Shown: positions 12,093 to 21,042 of the stretch, piece after piece | How positions within the stretch are numbered: the stretch's first letter is position 1 | Layout of the letters: every line of letters starts with the position of its first letter | NCBI RefSeq assembly: GCF_028867705.1 | Contig: NZ_CP066171.1 | Coordinates: 2,020,245 to 2,084,244, forward strand | DNA from: Thermoleophilum album | Lineage (GTDB): Bacteria > Actinomycetota > Thermoleophilia > Solirubrobacterales > Thermoleophilaceae | Direction of reading: 5' to 3' | DNA length: 64,000 nucleotides | Notes under the pieces: generated by a model | Told to the model about the DNA's origin: nothing | The model's input: the letters and a program-made list of their open reading frames with translations, nothing else | Database searches by the model: none | Made by a program: the position numbers and the translations under genes

Positions 12093-13463
12093 ATGCAGAT
12101 GCGCACGGCGGTAACCGTGCTCGCGACGCTCTTCGCCCTCGCCGTCACGGCACCGGCGCACGGCGCTGCCGTCAGCGACTTCGTCGTGCGCGGCGCCGGT
12201 TTCGGTCACGGGCTCGGCATGAGCCAGTGGGGAGCCCAGGGGATGGCGCTCGCGGGTAGCGACTACCGCGAGATTCTCGCCCACTACTACACCGGCACCA
12301 CCGTCGAGACGCGACCCGCTCGCACGCTGCGCGTACTGCTCGCGAGCGGCCTGCGCACGCTCGCGGTCGCGGGCGTGGCGCGGATCGACAGCAAGAACGT
12401 TGACCCGGGCCGCCTGTTGCGCGCCAGCGCCGAGCGCGGCCGCGTCGTCGTGCGAGCAGGTCGGCGTGTTCTCATGCGTGCCCGCTCGCCCGTGCGGCTG
12501 CGACCGCGCAGTGGTCGGCCGCTGCGTCTTGTCGCGCCGACGCTGGCGGGCATCGCCGATGGTCGCTGGCGTGGGGCGCTCGAGCTGCGTGTGGTGTCGG
12601 GGCGACTGGCAGTGGTGAACGTCGTGGCGGTCGAGGACTACTTGCGCGGTGTCGTGCCCGACGAGGTGCCGCCCAGCTGGCATCCCGAAGCTCTCAAAGC
12701 CCAAGCCGTGGCGGCGCGAAGCTACGCGCTGTCGACGCTCGCGCGCGGCTGGTTCGAGCTCTACCCCGATACACGCTCTCAGGTCTACCGGGGAGTTACC
12801 GCCGAAGACCCGGCGACCGACGCGGCGATCGCCGCCACCAGCGGCGAGGTTGTCACCTACGACGGCGAGATCGCGCGCACCTTCTTCCACTCGAGTTCGG
12901 GCGGCCGCACCGAAAACGTCGAGAACGTGTTCGTCGCACCCCTTCCCTATCTGCGCGCCGTCGACGACCCGGCCGACCGGATCTCGCCCTACCACCGCTG
13001 GACGCTGCGTTTCACCCGTGCGCGCCTGGAACGCCTGCTCGGTTCGCTGGTGCGCGGCCGCTTGCGAGCGATCGTTGTGACCAAGCGGGGTGCGTCGCCG
13101 CGGGTGTTGCGCGCGCGCGTGGAGGGAAGCGGCGGTAAGGTGGCGACGACCGGCGCCGTCTTGCGGGCGCGACTGCGCTTGCGCTCGACGTGGTTCACGG
13201 TCGTGCGCGCCGACCTGCGCGCCGCGCGCGTGTCGGCGCGCGCCAGCAGCACAAGCGACGGGAGCTGGCTTTTGACCGGGACGTTCGCACCGCGCGCCGG
13301 GCGCACGGTGGTGCTCGAAAAGCTCGACAAACGCGGACGGTTCGTCCGAGCCGCCACCGCGCCGACGACGCGCAGCGGCGCCTTCCGGGTGGCGGTCGCC
13401 GCGCCCGGTGTGTGGCGGGCGCGCATCGGCTCACTGACGTCGCTGCCGCTGACCGTTCGCTGA
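12093..13463 (+). CDS. secreted SpoIID/LytB-domain protein
   Basis: 456 residues. A signal peptide (MRTAVTVLATLFALAVTAPAHGA) precedes GAGFGHGLGMSQWGAQGMA, then the SpoIID core: VVAVEDYLRGVVPDEVPPSW, LKAQAVAARSYAL, YRGVTAEDPATDAAI, FFHSSSGGRTENVENVF. SpoIID is a lytic transglycosylase acting on denuded glycan in sporulating Firmicutes, but the domain is widespread in non-sporulators as a wall-remodelling or LytB modifier protein. A C-terminal beta-rich domain follows from about residue 370. ATG 12093 gives a clean signal peptide; the frame open from 11991 overlaps the divergent gabD start. Confidence 0.82.
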   Translation: MQMRTAVTVLATLFALAVTAPAHGAAVSDFVVRGAGFGHGLGMSQWGAQGMALAGSDYREILAHYYTGTTVETRPARTLRVLLASGLRTLAVAGVARIDSKNVDPGRLLRASAERGRVVVRAGRRVLMRARSPVRLRPRSGRPLRLVAPTLAGIADGRWRGALELRVVSGRLAVVNVVAVEDYLRGVVPDEVPPSWHPEALKAQAVAARSYALSTLARGWFELYPDTRSQVYRGVTAEDPATDAAIAATSGEVVTYDGEIARTFFHSSSGGRTENVENVFVAPLPYLRAVDDPADRISPYHRWTLRFTRARLERLLGSLVRGRLRAIVVTKRGASPRVLRARVEGSGGKVATTGAVLRARLRLRSTWFTVVRADLRAARVSARASSTSDGSWLLTGTFAPRAGRTVVLEKLDKRGRFVRAATAPTTRSGAFRVAVAAPGVWRARIGSLTSLPLTVR

Positions 13464-13465
13464 TG

Positions 13466-13491
13466 CGCCGGCGCCTCGCGCCACGCCGGCG
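13466..13491. terminator. weak hairpin between convergent genes
   Basis: CGCCGGCG at 13466-13473 and again at 13484-13491 form an 8-bp stem with a 10-nt loop in the 38-nt gap between the SpoIID gene and ychF. No T tract, so only a possible bidirectional stop. Confidence 0.35.
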
Positions 13492-13501
13492 GTCAGAGTG
13501 G

Positions 13502-14593
13502 TCAGCGCGGTGGTGTGAAGCGGAAGCGAATCACGTCGCCGTCGCGAACCGAGTAGTCGCGACCTTCGGTTCGCACTAGCGCGCGTTCGCGCGCGGCAGC
13601 GAGCGACCCCGCCGCGACGAGCTCGTCCCAGGCGACGACCTCGGCGGCGACGAAGCCGCGCTCCATGTCGCTGTGCACCTCGCCGGCAGCGCGCCGCGCT
13701 GTCGTGCCCCGCAGCACGGCGTGGGCGCGCGCCTCGCCGCCCTCGTGGGCGGTGAAAAACGTGACGAGATCGAGCAACGCGAAGGCGCCACCGACAACGC
13801 GCTCGAGCGCGGAAGCGCCGAGCTCGAGCTCCGAGCGCAGCGCCTCGGCCTCGCTCGGTTCGAGGTCCGCGAGCTCGGCTTCGATGCGCGCGCTCACCGC
13901 CACCGCGCGCGCACCGCGCGCGGTGGCGTGCGCGACAAGCTCCGGCGGCGGTTCGAGCGGCGCGCCCTCGTCGACGTTGGCGACGTAGAGGAAGGGTTTC
14001 GCGGTCAGGGCTTGGAGTTCGCGTGCAGCGTCGGGTGCGTCCTCGGGTGCCTCGAGCCCGCGCACGGGCTCGCCGCGGGCGAGGCGCTCGTGCACCTGCT
14101 CGAGCCACTCGGCCTCGGCGACAGCGGCGCGTTCGAGCGAGCGGGCGCGCCGCCGCGCCCGCTCGAGCCGCTCGCCGGCGCGCTCGAGATCGGCCTGCAG
14201 AAGCTCGGCTTCGAGCAGCTCGGCGTCGGCGAGGGGATCGACGTGGCCGTCGGGGTGGGGCACGTCCGGCGCGGCGAATGCCCGCACGACGATCACGACG
14301 ACGTCGACCTCGCGGATCTGGGCGAGGAAACGGTTGCCGAGCCCCTCGCCGCGGTGCGCGCCGCGCACCAGTCCGGCGATGTCGCGCAGCTCGACGGTCT
14401 CGTAGGTGACGGGATCGGCGCCGATCGTGCGCGCGACCGCGTCGAGACGCTCGTCCGGCACGGGAACGACAGCGATGTTCGGGTCGACAGTCGTGAACGG
14501 GTAGGGCGCGACCTCGGCGGCCTGGCGCGAGATCGCTCGAAACAGCGAGCTCTTCCCGGCGTTGGGGAGACCGACGATGCCGATCCGTTTCAA
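13502..14593 (-). CDS. ychF: redox-regulated ribosome-binding ATPase YchF
   Basis: 363 residues, exactly the usual YchF length. Obg-family G domain: GLPNAGKSSLF (P loop, residues 8-18), FTTVDPNIAVVPVPDERL, DIAGLVRGAHRGEGLGNRFL, the NVDE nucleotide-base motif, a central coiled-coil, and a C-terminal TGS domain (LVRTEGRDYSVRDGDVIRFRF). YchF prefers ATP and binds ribosomes. Start is TTG 14593: GGAGGT lies 8 nt upstream, and the TTGA overlaps the stop of the PAP2 gene, so translation is coupled. Confidence 0.93.
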   Translation of the reverse strand: MKRIGIVGLPNAGKSSLFRAISRQAAEVAPYPFTTVDPNIAVVPVPDERLDAVARTIGADPVTYETVELRDIAGLVRGAHRGEGLGNRFLAQIREVDVVVIVVRAFAAPDVPHPDGHVDPLADAELLEAELLQADLERAGERLERARRRARSLERAAVAEAEWLEQVHERLARGEPVRGLEAPEDAPDAARELQALTAKPFLYVANVDEGAPLEPPPELVAHATARGARAVAVSARIEAELADLEPSEAEALRSELELGASALERVVGGAFALLDLVTFFTAHEGGEARAHAVLRGTTARRAAGEVHSDMERGFVAAEVVAWDELVAAGSLAAARERALVRTEGRDYSVRDGDVIRFRFTPPR

Positions 14594-15216
14594 GGTCGCT
14601 GACCTCCGGTCGCGCGCCGTTCGGTGCCCGCGCCGCCGCGAGCGGCGGTTCGTCCCACAAGCGCACCGAGCGCTGCCCCCGCCGCTACGTCGCTCGGATA
14701 GTGCGCGCCGAGCACGATCCGCGACGCCGCCACCCACCCGGCGGCCGCCCACGCAAGGACGCGGGCCCTTCGCGACAGCGGTGCCGAGCTTGCGAAGGCG
14801 GCAGCGCAGGCGGCGTGGGCGGACGGGAAGGAGCGGTTCGAGTAGAGCCGCACCTCGCGTGGCACGTCGGGACGCGAGCGCGGCAAAAGACGCTTCACGA
14901 CCTGCACCGCCGTGAACGCACCCGCCACACCAAGCGCGGGCGCAAGCCAGTCGCGGGCACGCGCCGAGTCGCGCCCGCGGGCACGCACCGATGCGGCGAG
15001 CGCGACGGCGATCCAGCCGGTGCCGTATTCGCCGAAGCTGCTCGCGAGCCGCGCGACTGGTACAAGCGCGGTGTCTCTGGTCGCGGCGACGAGCGCGGCC
15101 ACAGCCGGGGTTTCGATGCGGTCTAGCCGCGACAGCAGCTTGTGCCGCGAGCGCGCTACGGCGCTGCTAGAAGCCGACGCGCTGCTCGGCAAGCTCGCAG
15201 CGGACGTAGGCGACAC
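14590..15216 (-). CDS. PAP2-family phosphatase, membrane
   Basis: 208 residues with three intact PAP2 signatures: KRLLPRSRP, SFPSAHA and SRIVLGAHYPSDV. Several hydrophobic helices surround them. The family removes phosphate from lipid phosphates such as undecaprenyl pyrophosphate or phosphatidate at the membrane. The stop overlaps the ychF TTG start by 4 nt. GTG 15216 is uncertain: it overlaps the upstream small gene by 50 nt, and the first 20 residues are low-complexity Ser/Ala; a later TTG (codon 9) is possible. Confidence 0.82.
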   Translation of the reverse strand: MSPTSAASLPSSASASSSAVARSRHKLLSRLDRIETPAVAALVAATRDTALVPVARLASSFGEYGTGWIAVALAASVRARGRDSARARDWLAPALGVAGAFTAVQVVKRLLPRSRPDVPREVRLYSNRSFPSAHAACAAAFASSAPLSRRARVLAWAAAGWVAASRIVLGAHYPSDVAAGAALGALVGRTAARGGAGTERRATGGQRP

Positions 15217-15385
15217 GCGCTAGGTCGAGCACCACCTCGGCCTCCTGGGCGCGCACGGTGTGGACCGAGCGACCTTCACCTGCGCTTCGCAACGCGTCGA
15301 CGAGCGCGCGGTGCTCGCCCTCGTCGAGGCGCAACGTCAGAACCTGACCGCCCTGGAAGCCGACGTCGACGTTGCGCAGCGCCAC
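15167..15385 (-). CDS. small conserved protein of unknown function
   Basis: 72 residues beginning with NVDVGFQGGQVLTLRLDEGE and ending with DLARVAYVRCELAEQRVGF, a predicted all-beta and one-helix protein with no membrane segment. I do not recognise a named function, although the pattern looks like a conserved actinobacterial orphan. It lies 9 nt downstream of mce in the same operon and its end overlaps the PAP2 start, which supports expression. GTG 15385. Confidence 0.6.
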   Translation of the reverse strand: MALRNVDVGFQGGQVLTLRLDEGEHRALVDALRSAGEGRSVHTVRAQEAEVVLDLARVAYVRCELAEQRVGF

Positions 15386-15394
15386 GGTCGCGCC

Positions 15395-15802
15395 TCAGTG
15401 CTCGGCGGGTTGCACAAGCTCGGTGAGCACCCCGCCCACCGACTTCGGGTGGATGAAGGCGACACGACTGTTGCGAATCCCGCGCCGCGGCTGCTCGTCG
15501 ATCAGCCGCAGCCCGGCGGCGCGGCACCGCTCGAGCGCATCCTCGATGTCGTCGGTCGCGTAGGCGACATGGTGCAGGCCGGGCCCATTGCGCTCAAGAA
15601 AACGAGCGATAGCGCTGTCAGCACTGACGGGCTTGAGCAGCTCGACGTGGCTTTCGCCGACGTCGAGCAGAACCGCTTCGACCCCGAACGATTCCACCAC
15701 CTCGCGGTGGGCGAGCGGCATGCCGAACGTCCGCTCGTAAAGCGCGATGGCGGCGTCGAGATCCTCGACGGCGACGCCGATGTGGTCGATGCGCCCGAAC
15801 AC
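15395..15802 (-). CDS. mce: methylmalonyl-CoA epimerase
   Basis: 135-residue vicinal-oxygen-chelate (glyoxalase-fold) protein. The pattern IDHIGVAVEDLDAAIALYER, then GPGLHHVAYATDDIEDAL, RRGIRNSRVAFIHPKSVGG and final LTELVQ is typical of epimerase; metal ligands would be His7, the second-half His and the terminal Glu. It converts D- to L-methylmalonyl-CoA in propionate and odd-chain or branched-chain degradation. The mutase is not in this window. GTG start, 11 nt downstream of ftsH. Confidence 0.9.
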   Translation of the reverse strand: MFGRIDHIGVAVEDLDAAIALYERTFGMPLAHREVVESFGVEAVLLDVGESHVELLKPVSADSAIARFLERNGPGLHHVAYATDDIEDALERCRAAGLRLIDEQPRRGIRNSRVAFIHPKSVGGVLTELVQPAEH

Positions 15803-15813
15803 GCGCCGGCAGT

Positions 15814-17535
15814 CTAACCGGGCGAGCCGGTCGTCGTAGCCGAGCGCTGCAGCGCAGGCGCGCCAGCAGCGGGCGAGCGCGGCGTGTCGTGCTCGCCCGC
15901 CCGGCCGTGGCGCTGGTGTCGTCCACCACCTACGAGACGCTCGATCTCGCGCCGTTCCAACGTCTCGCGCTCGAGCAGGGCTTGCGCGAGCGCGTCGAGG
16001 CGGTCGCGGTGTTCGCTCACCAGTGCTCGCGCTCGCCGCTCGGCGAGCGCTGCCAACTCGAGCTGCTCTTCGTCGACGAGCCGTCGCGTGGCGTCGGAGA
16101 GCGAGTAGTCGTCGGTCGGCACTTGTTTGGCGCGCAGCTCGCTGCCCATCCCGTATTCGGCGATCATCGCCCGGCTGATCTCGTGGACCTTGCGCAGGTC
16201 GTCAGCGGCGCCGGTGGTGACCTCGCCAAACACCTCTTGTTCGGCTGCACGGCCGCCGAGCAGCACGACCATGTAGTCGATCAGCTCCTCGCGCGTTTTC
16301 AGGTAGCGGTCTTCCTCGGGCAGGTTGAGCGTGTAGCCGAGCGCGCGGCCGCGCGGCACGATCGAGATCCGATGCACCTTCTCGACGCGTGGCAGAAGCT
16401 CGGAGCACAGCGCGTGGCCGGCCTCGTGGTAGGCGACGACACGCTTCTCGTGCTCGGTGAGCGCGCGCCGCGACTCGGCCCCAGCGATAACCCGCTCGAT
16501 CGCGCGGTCGAAGTCGCGGCGCGTGATGACGGTGCGTCCGTCACGCGCCGCCGAGATCGCCGCCTCGTTGCAGATGTTGGCGAGATCGGCGCCGGTTAGA
16601 CCGCTCGTCTGGCGCGCGACGAGGTCGAGGTCGACGTCGCTGGCGAGCGGCTTGTCGCGCGCGTGGACGCGGAGGATCTCTTTACGCCCGTGCAGGTCCG
16701 GAGGCGCAACGAAGATGCGGCGGTCGAAGCGGCCCGGCCGCAAAAGCGCGGGATCGAGCTTTTCGATCAGATTCGAGGCCGCGATCACGACGACGTCCTC
16801 GTGCTCGGAGAAGCCGTCGAGCTCGACGAGCAGCTGGTTGAGCGTCTGGTCCTTCTCGCCCGAGATATCGCGCCCGCGCGTAGCCCCAACGGCATCGAGC
16901 TCGTCGATGAAGACGATCGCCGGCGCCGCCTTGCGCGCGGCGCGGAAGAGGCGCCGGATGCGCGCGGCGCCGAGCCCAGCGAACATCTCGACGAAGGACG
17001 ACGCCGACTGGGCGAAGAAGGCAGCCCGCGCCTCGTTCGCGACCGCTTTGGCGAGCAAGGTCTTCCCCGTTCCCGGCGGGCCGTGCAAAAGGATGCCCTT
17101 CGGCACGCGCGCACCGAGCTTGCGGAAGCGGCGCGGGTCGCGCAGGAACTCGACGACCTCGCGCAGCTCCTCCTTCGCCTCGTCGACACCGGCGACGTCT
17201 TCCCAGCGCACCGATCCGGCCGACTCGGGCTTGAGCGTCTGCGGTTTGGTGCGCGGCATGTAGCGCAGGGTCATCACGAGCACGACCGCGATCAGTCCCA
17301 TGAAGACGATCGGAAGCCAGGTGACGGCGAGGTCCTGAACGCGGCCCCAGTCGATCGCCGCCGGCACGGCGAGCGGCCCGCCCGCGCCAGCGACCAGCGC
17401 GAATGTGGCCCCGCCGACCGGGCCCCGCGTAGCGCTGGAAGCGCGCGTCGCGCATGGCCTCGGGCAGCCACGGTCGCGACCCCCCGACACTGTGCGCGAC
17501 GTACGACCCCGCGCCGCCCCCTCTGCGCGTTTCAT
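15814..17535 (-). CDS. ftsH: FtsH-type AAA+ zinc protease with short N-terminal region
   Basis: 573 residues. AAA+ module: HGPPGTGKTLLAKAVANEA (Walker A), IVFIDELDAVGATRG (Walker B), second region of homology RPGRFDRRIF. Zinc protease: HEAGH at residues 370-374 and the third ligand Asp in TTGAADDLRKV. Degrades membrane and some soluble proteins. Only one convincing membrane helix (TWLPIVFMGLIAVVLVMTL) precedes the ATPase, and there is no room for the usual roughly 70-residue external domain; the start is Arg-rich. ATG 17535 is a best guess, with another ATG at 17559. Operon with NAPRTase upstream and mce 11 nt downstream. Confidence 0.88.
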   Translation of the reverse strand: MKRAEGAARGRTSRTVSGGRDRGCPRPCATRASSATRGPVGGATFALVAGAGGPLAVPAAIDWGRVQDLAVTWLPIVFMGLIAVVLVMTLRYMPRTKPQTLKPESAGSVRWEDVAGVDEAKEELREVVEFLRDPRRFRKLGARVPKGILLHGPPGTGKTLLAKAVANEARAAFFAQSASSFVEMFAGLGAARIRRLFRAARKAAPAIVFIDELDAVGATRGRDISGEKDQTLNQLLVELDGFSEHEDVVVIAASNLIEKLDPALLRPGRFDRRIFVAPPDLHGRKEILRVHARDKPLASDVDLDLVARQTSGLTGADLANICNEAAISAARDGRTVITRRDFDRAIERVIAGAESRRALTEHEKRVVAYHEAGHALCSELLPRVEKVHRISIVPRGRALGYTLNLPEEDRYLKTREELIDYMVVLLGGRAAEQEVFGEVTTGAADDLRKVHEISRAMIAEYGMGSELRAKQVPTDDYSLSDATRRLVDEEQLELAALAERRARALVSEHRDRLDALAQALLERETLERREIERLVGGGRHQRHGRAGEHDTPRSPAAGAPALQRSATTTGSPG

Positions 17536-17631
17536 GCCCTCAAGGATGGCGACTCCCACCCCTTGCCGCCACCGGAAGCTGCGCGGCGCACGGCTCGTCG
17601 GACCGTGGTGCCACGGAACGGCCGATCCGGG

Positions 17632-18732
17632 CTACGCGACGCGCTCGAGGCGCGGGTTCGGTTTGTAGCGGCGCCCGACCTTCGCGCACGGGCGTCCGTC
17701 GACCCGCACAACGTCGGCGGTGAAATCGTTTTCGCCGCGCAGCAGGGCCGAGCCGACACCGTAGGCGTCGGCCGGCACGCCGAGCTCCTCGAACTGGCGG
17801 ATGCGCTCGGCGTTGAAGCCGCCCGAGACGACGATCTTCACGCGCTCGTGTCCGGCACGGTCGAGCGCCGCGCGTACCTTCTCGACAAGGCGAGGGTTGA
17901 CGCCACGAGGGTCGAACTCACCCATCTCCTCCCACAGACAGCGGTCGACCATCGTGCCCGAGGTGTCGAGCCGCACGCCCCACAGCTTCTCGCCGAGCGC
18001 ATCGGCGACTTCGACGGCGGTGCGACAACAGTCGTTGTGGAAGTCGACGAGAACGACGACGTTCATCTCGTCGGCGAAGCGATCGGCGAAGGCGCGCGCC
18101 GCAGCGACGGTGTCGCCGCCGAAGGCGGCGATCAATGCGTGCGGCACCGTTCCCACTCCCCGCCCGCCCCACCACGACGCCTGCGCGTCGGTGGAAACAC
18201 CGAGCGCCCCGGCGATGTGCGCTGCCCACCCGTCACCGGTCTGCACAAGCCAATGGTCGTGGCGGGCAGGGAAGTAGAGGATCGGCTTGCCGCGCGCCGC
18301 TTCCACGACCTCGCGAACGTTGCGCATGATCAGCGTCCGCCGGGCCAGGCAGCCCAGATAGACGGTCTCGAGATGGGCGAAGAGCGCATAGTCGCCCTCG
18401 ATCAGCAGGACCGTCTCCCAGGGCTCGATCTCGTCGCCCTCGTGTAGGGCCCACACTTCGAGCTCGTCCCAACCGTTCTGCCAGCTGCCGTCGGGAAGGC
18501 GCCGCCCCGAGCAGAGCTTGAGCACCGCGATCGCCTCGTCGATGCCACCCAACACCGAGCGGTGCTTCTGAAACACCTGCATCGTGACGCGCGGGTGCAT
18601 GCCGCGCTCTTCGAGCAGCCTTTTGGTGAAGTTGAAGTACGCGTCGGTGTAGTAGCCGTCGCGGATCTTCTCGACCGGCAGACGAAAGACCGACGGGTCG
18701 AGCCGCTCGCGGCGAGGCGTAGGCGCGCTCAT
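17632..18732 (-). CDS. pncB: nicotinate phosphoribosyltransferase
   Basis: 366 residues of the nicotinate/quinolinate phosphoribosyltransferase fold. Recognisable stretches are KIRDGYYTDAYFNFTKRLL, a conserved ARHDHW segment, VVVLVDFHNDCC, GVRLDTSGTMVDR and KIVVSGGFNAERIRQFEE, with GVGSALLRGENDFTADVV at the phosphate site. It makes nicotinate mononucleotide from nicotinate and PRPP in NAD salvage. The short form resembles proteins from actinobacteria and archaea more than the 400-residue E. coli PncB. ATG 18732, 12 nt after the DUF1385 gene. Confidence 0.85.
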   Translation of the reverse strand: MSAPTPRRERLDPSVFRLPVEKIRDGYYTDAYFNFTKRLLEERGMHPRVTMQVFQKHRSVLGGIDEAIAVLKLCSGRRLPDGSWQNGWDELEVWALHEGDEIEPWETVLLIEGDYALFAHLETVYLGCLARRTLIMRNVREVVEAARGKPILYFPARHDHWLVQTGDGWAAHIAGALGVSTDAQASWWGGRGVGTVPHALIAAFGGDTVAAARAFADRFADEMNVVVLVDFHNDCCRTAVEVADALGEKLWGVRLDTSGTMVDRCLWEEMGEFDPRGVNPRLVEKVRAALDRAGHERVKIVVSGGFNAERIRQFEELGVPADAYGVGSALLRGENDFTADVVRVDGRPCAKVGRRYKPNPRLERVA

Positions 18733-18744
18733 GGCGCCGGAATG

Positions 18745-19632
18745 CTAGGTCGCGCCGGCGAGACCCTCGGCACGCGCCAGCTCCGCCAACGCCGCGCGCG
18801 CCACCGCCAACTCGTCGCCCGCTGGCTCGCGCGTGCCGAAAACACGTTGGAACAGACGTCCGGGCGCCTGTAGCGCGCTCGCCAGGGGACGGTCGCGGTT
18901 GCGATCGCTCCATGCAAGAAGCTCGAAGGCGACACCGGCGGCGGCGAGCTGGACGGCGCCCTCGGCGAGCGGGCCGCGCACCCCGTGCCGGCGCAGTGCA
19001 GCGTTGCCGACGGCGGTAAGGGCGAGCATCGGCGCCACGAGGTGCGTGCCGCAGCGCTCGTGCTCGCGCGCCTCGTCGACAGCATCCGTGCCGTGTTCCC
19101 AAGCAGCGATCACCTTGTGCTCGGCGCCGTGGTAGGCGGCGACGCGCCCGTCGCGCAGCGCGACGAGCGCCGGCACCAGCCCGGCCAGGCCGATTGCGAG
19201 CTCGCTCGCGAACGACCCGCTGCCCGTGCGGCGCAAGCGCGTGCCGAACACGGCAGCGGCAAGGGCTGTCGCGAGCGTGCCGGCGTTGAAAAAAGGCAGC
19301 CGCGCCTCGGGCAGGGCGCGCCGCACGGCGGCGACGACCGCCACCGCCTCGGCGAGGCGGGCGATGCCGCGCAGACCGGGAAGCGCGCCGAGCGGTCCGC
19401 GTGCGAGAACGGCCTTGCGTCCCGAGCGCACGACGATGCGGCCGTCGCCTGTTCGCACCGCTGCCGCCCAGCGCGTCGGCCCGTGCAGTAGCACGCCGTT
19501 GGCGAGCGCCATCCCGCCGAAGCGCACCTGGTCGGAGCCCGCACGTGGCGAGCTTGCCACCGCCGAGCTCGCCGTCGCCACCGAGGCTGCCGCCGCGAGG
19601 CCTGCCCACGTCACCGCATCCGCCGCCCTCAT
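18745..19632 (-). CDS. DUF1385 (YqhQ-like) membrane protein
   Basis: 295 residues. Contains the DUF1385 hallmarks RFGGMALANGVLLHGP, YHGAEHKVIAAWE and RCGTHLVAPMLAL with several hydrophobic helices. The conserved His/Glu residues suggest metal binding, but no enzyme activity is known for the family. The C-terminus continues into an Ala-rich helical tail. Part of the minus-strand run, 13 nt after the M20 peptidase gene and 12 nt before the NAPRTase. Confidence 0.78.
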   Translation of the reverse strand: MRAADAVTWAGLAAAASVATASSAVASSPRAGSDQVRFGGMALANGVLLHGPTRWAAAVRTGDGRIVVRSGRKAVLARGPLGALPGLRGIARLAEAVAVVAAVRRALPEARLPFFNAGTLATALAAAVFGTRLRRTGSGSFASELAIGLAGLVPALVALRDGRVAAYHGAEHKVIAAWEHGTDAVDEAREHERCGTHLVAPMLALTAVGNAALRRHGVRGPLAEGAVQLAAAGVAFELLAWSDRNRDRPLASALQAPGRLFQRVFGTREPAGDELAVARAALAELARAEGLAGAT

Positions 19633-19645
19633 CGAACCCTCCGCG

Positions 19646-21031
19646 TCACGCCAGCAATGTCGCCGCCGCCTCGGCGTAGAACGCCGCCGCCAGCCCCAGG
19701 TCGACTACCGGCACACGCTCGTCGGCGCCGTGGATGAGCGCCGACGCTTCCGTCATCTCCATCGCGAGCTGCGGAAAGAAGCCGTAAGCCGCACAGTCGG
19801 GGAAGGTGGCGCGGAACCAGCGCGAATCGGTGAAACCCGGCAACAGCGTGGGCACCGGGTGCGCGGTCGGATCTTCGCGCGCGCAGAAGGCAGCGATGAA
19901 CTCGTAGAGAGCGCCCTCGGGCGCCGACAGGCTGCCATCGGTCGCTTCGTCGAGCTCGAGCTCAACACCGCTGTCGCCGACGACCTCGCGCACCACCGCC
20001 AGCGCGCGCTCGCGGTCGACCCCCGGCGGCACTCGACAGTCGACGGCGAGCTCGGCGCGAGCGGGGATGACGTTGATCTTCGCCGACCCGCGCGCCATCG
20101 TCGGCGCGAAGGTGACGCCGAGCATCGGCTCGAGCAGCGCACGCAGTTCGCCGTCGCCAGCGGTGAGGCGCGCGAGCTCTTCGACCGCGGCAGCACCGTC
20201 CGGCAACCCGAGCCCGGCGAGCACGGGTCGCACCGCCGGCGACGGCAGCGGCACCGTGCCGGCCCGGGCGAGACGCTCGAGCAGCGGCGCGAGCTTGACG
20301 AGCGCGTTGTCGGCCAAGCCGGGGGTCGACGCGTGCCCCGCACGCCCGCGCGTGCGCACCGTGAAGCGGAACACCCCCTTCTCGCCGACACCGATGCTCC
20401 ACAGTCGCCGACCGGCGAGCGTGAACGTGTCGCCGCCACCCTCGTTGATCAGGTAGTCGCAGCGCGCAAGATCGGGGCGGCGCTCGCACAGCCAGCGCGC
20501 TCCGAGCGTGCCGCCGGCCTCTTCGTCGCAAGTGACGATGACCCGCAGCTCGCCGCTCCCGGGCCGCCAGCCCGACTTCGCCAGGGCCTCGATGGCCACC
20601 ACGGTCGCCGCCACTTGACCCTTCATGTCGAGGGCACCACGCCCCCACACGCAGCCGTCGCGCAGCTCGCCCGCCCACGGGTCGCAGCGCCACTCGGCCG
20701 GTTCAGCGAGGACGGTGTCGACGTGCCCGAGCAGCACGAGAACGGGCCCGTCGCTTCGAGCTGGCAGGCGCGCGACGAGGTTGGGACGCTCGCGGTCGGC
20801 ACCGACTAGCTGGCAATCGAACCCCGCTGCGCCGAGGCGCTGAGCCAGAAGCTCCTGAGCCGGACGCTCGTTTCCAGGCGGGTTGGTGGTGTCGAAACGG
20901 ATCAGTGTGCGCAGCAGGTCGACCGCGCGGCTCTCGAGCTGCTCGCGCTCGACAGGGAGCACCGGCACTGCCCGTGGCGGCTGCGCGACCGGCCCTAGTT
21001 CCGCCTCGACACTGCCGCGCTCGCCCGCCAC
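19646..21031 (-). CDS. M20-family metallopeptidase / amidohydrolase
   Basis: 461 residues. Two-zinc M20 site: LLGHVDTVLAEP (His and Asp ligands), GALDMKGQVAA, TCDEEAGGTLG (catalytic Glu pair) and the final HGADERVP. The dimerisation domain includes INVIPARAELAVDCRVPP. Members include ArgE/DapE deacylases and carboxypeptidases; the exact substrate is not clear, with resemblance to the M20/M25/M40 group acting on N-acyl amino acids or dipeptides. ATG or GTG near 21031 is uncertain because the first 25 residues are poorly conserved. 11 nt after clpP. Confidence 0.82.
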   Translation of the reverse strand: MAGERGSVEAELGPVAQPPRAVPVLPVEREQLESRAVDLLRTLIRFDTTNPPGNERPAQELLAQRLGAAGFDCQLVGADRERPNLVARLPARSDGPVLVLLGHVDTVLAEPAEWRCDPWAGELRDGCVWGRGALDMKGQVAATVVAIEALAKSGWRPGSGELRVIVTCDEEAGGTLGARWLCERRPDLARCDYLINEGGGDTFTLAGRRLWSIGVGEKGVFRFTVRTRGRAGHASTPGLADNALVKLAPLLERLARAGTVPLPSPAVRPVLAGLGLPDGAAAVEELARLTAGDGELRALLEPMLGVTFAPTMARGSAKINVIPARAELAVDCRVPPGVDRERALAVVREVVGDSGVELELDEATDGSLSAPEGALYEFIAAFCAREDPTAHPVPTLLPGFTDSRWFRATFPDCAAYGFFPQLAMEMTEASALIHGADERVPVVDLGLAAAFYAEAAATLLA

Positions 21032-21042
21032 CGCGACACCCC

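Noticed and set aside
12051-12995. 314-residue minus-strand frame opposite the SpoIID gene
   Set aside because: No motif, and the plus-strand gene has a signal peptide and clear domain.
16663-18447. 594-residue plus-strand frame opposite ftsH and the NAPRTase
   Set aside because: No family motif and crosses two real genes on the other strand.
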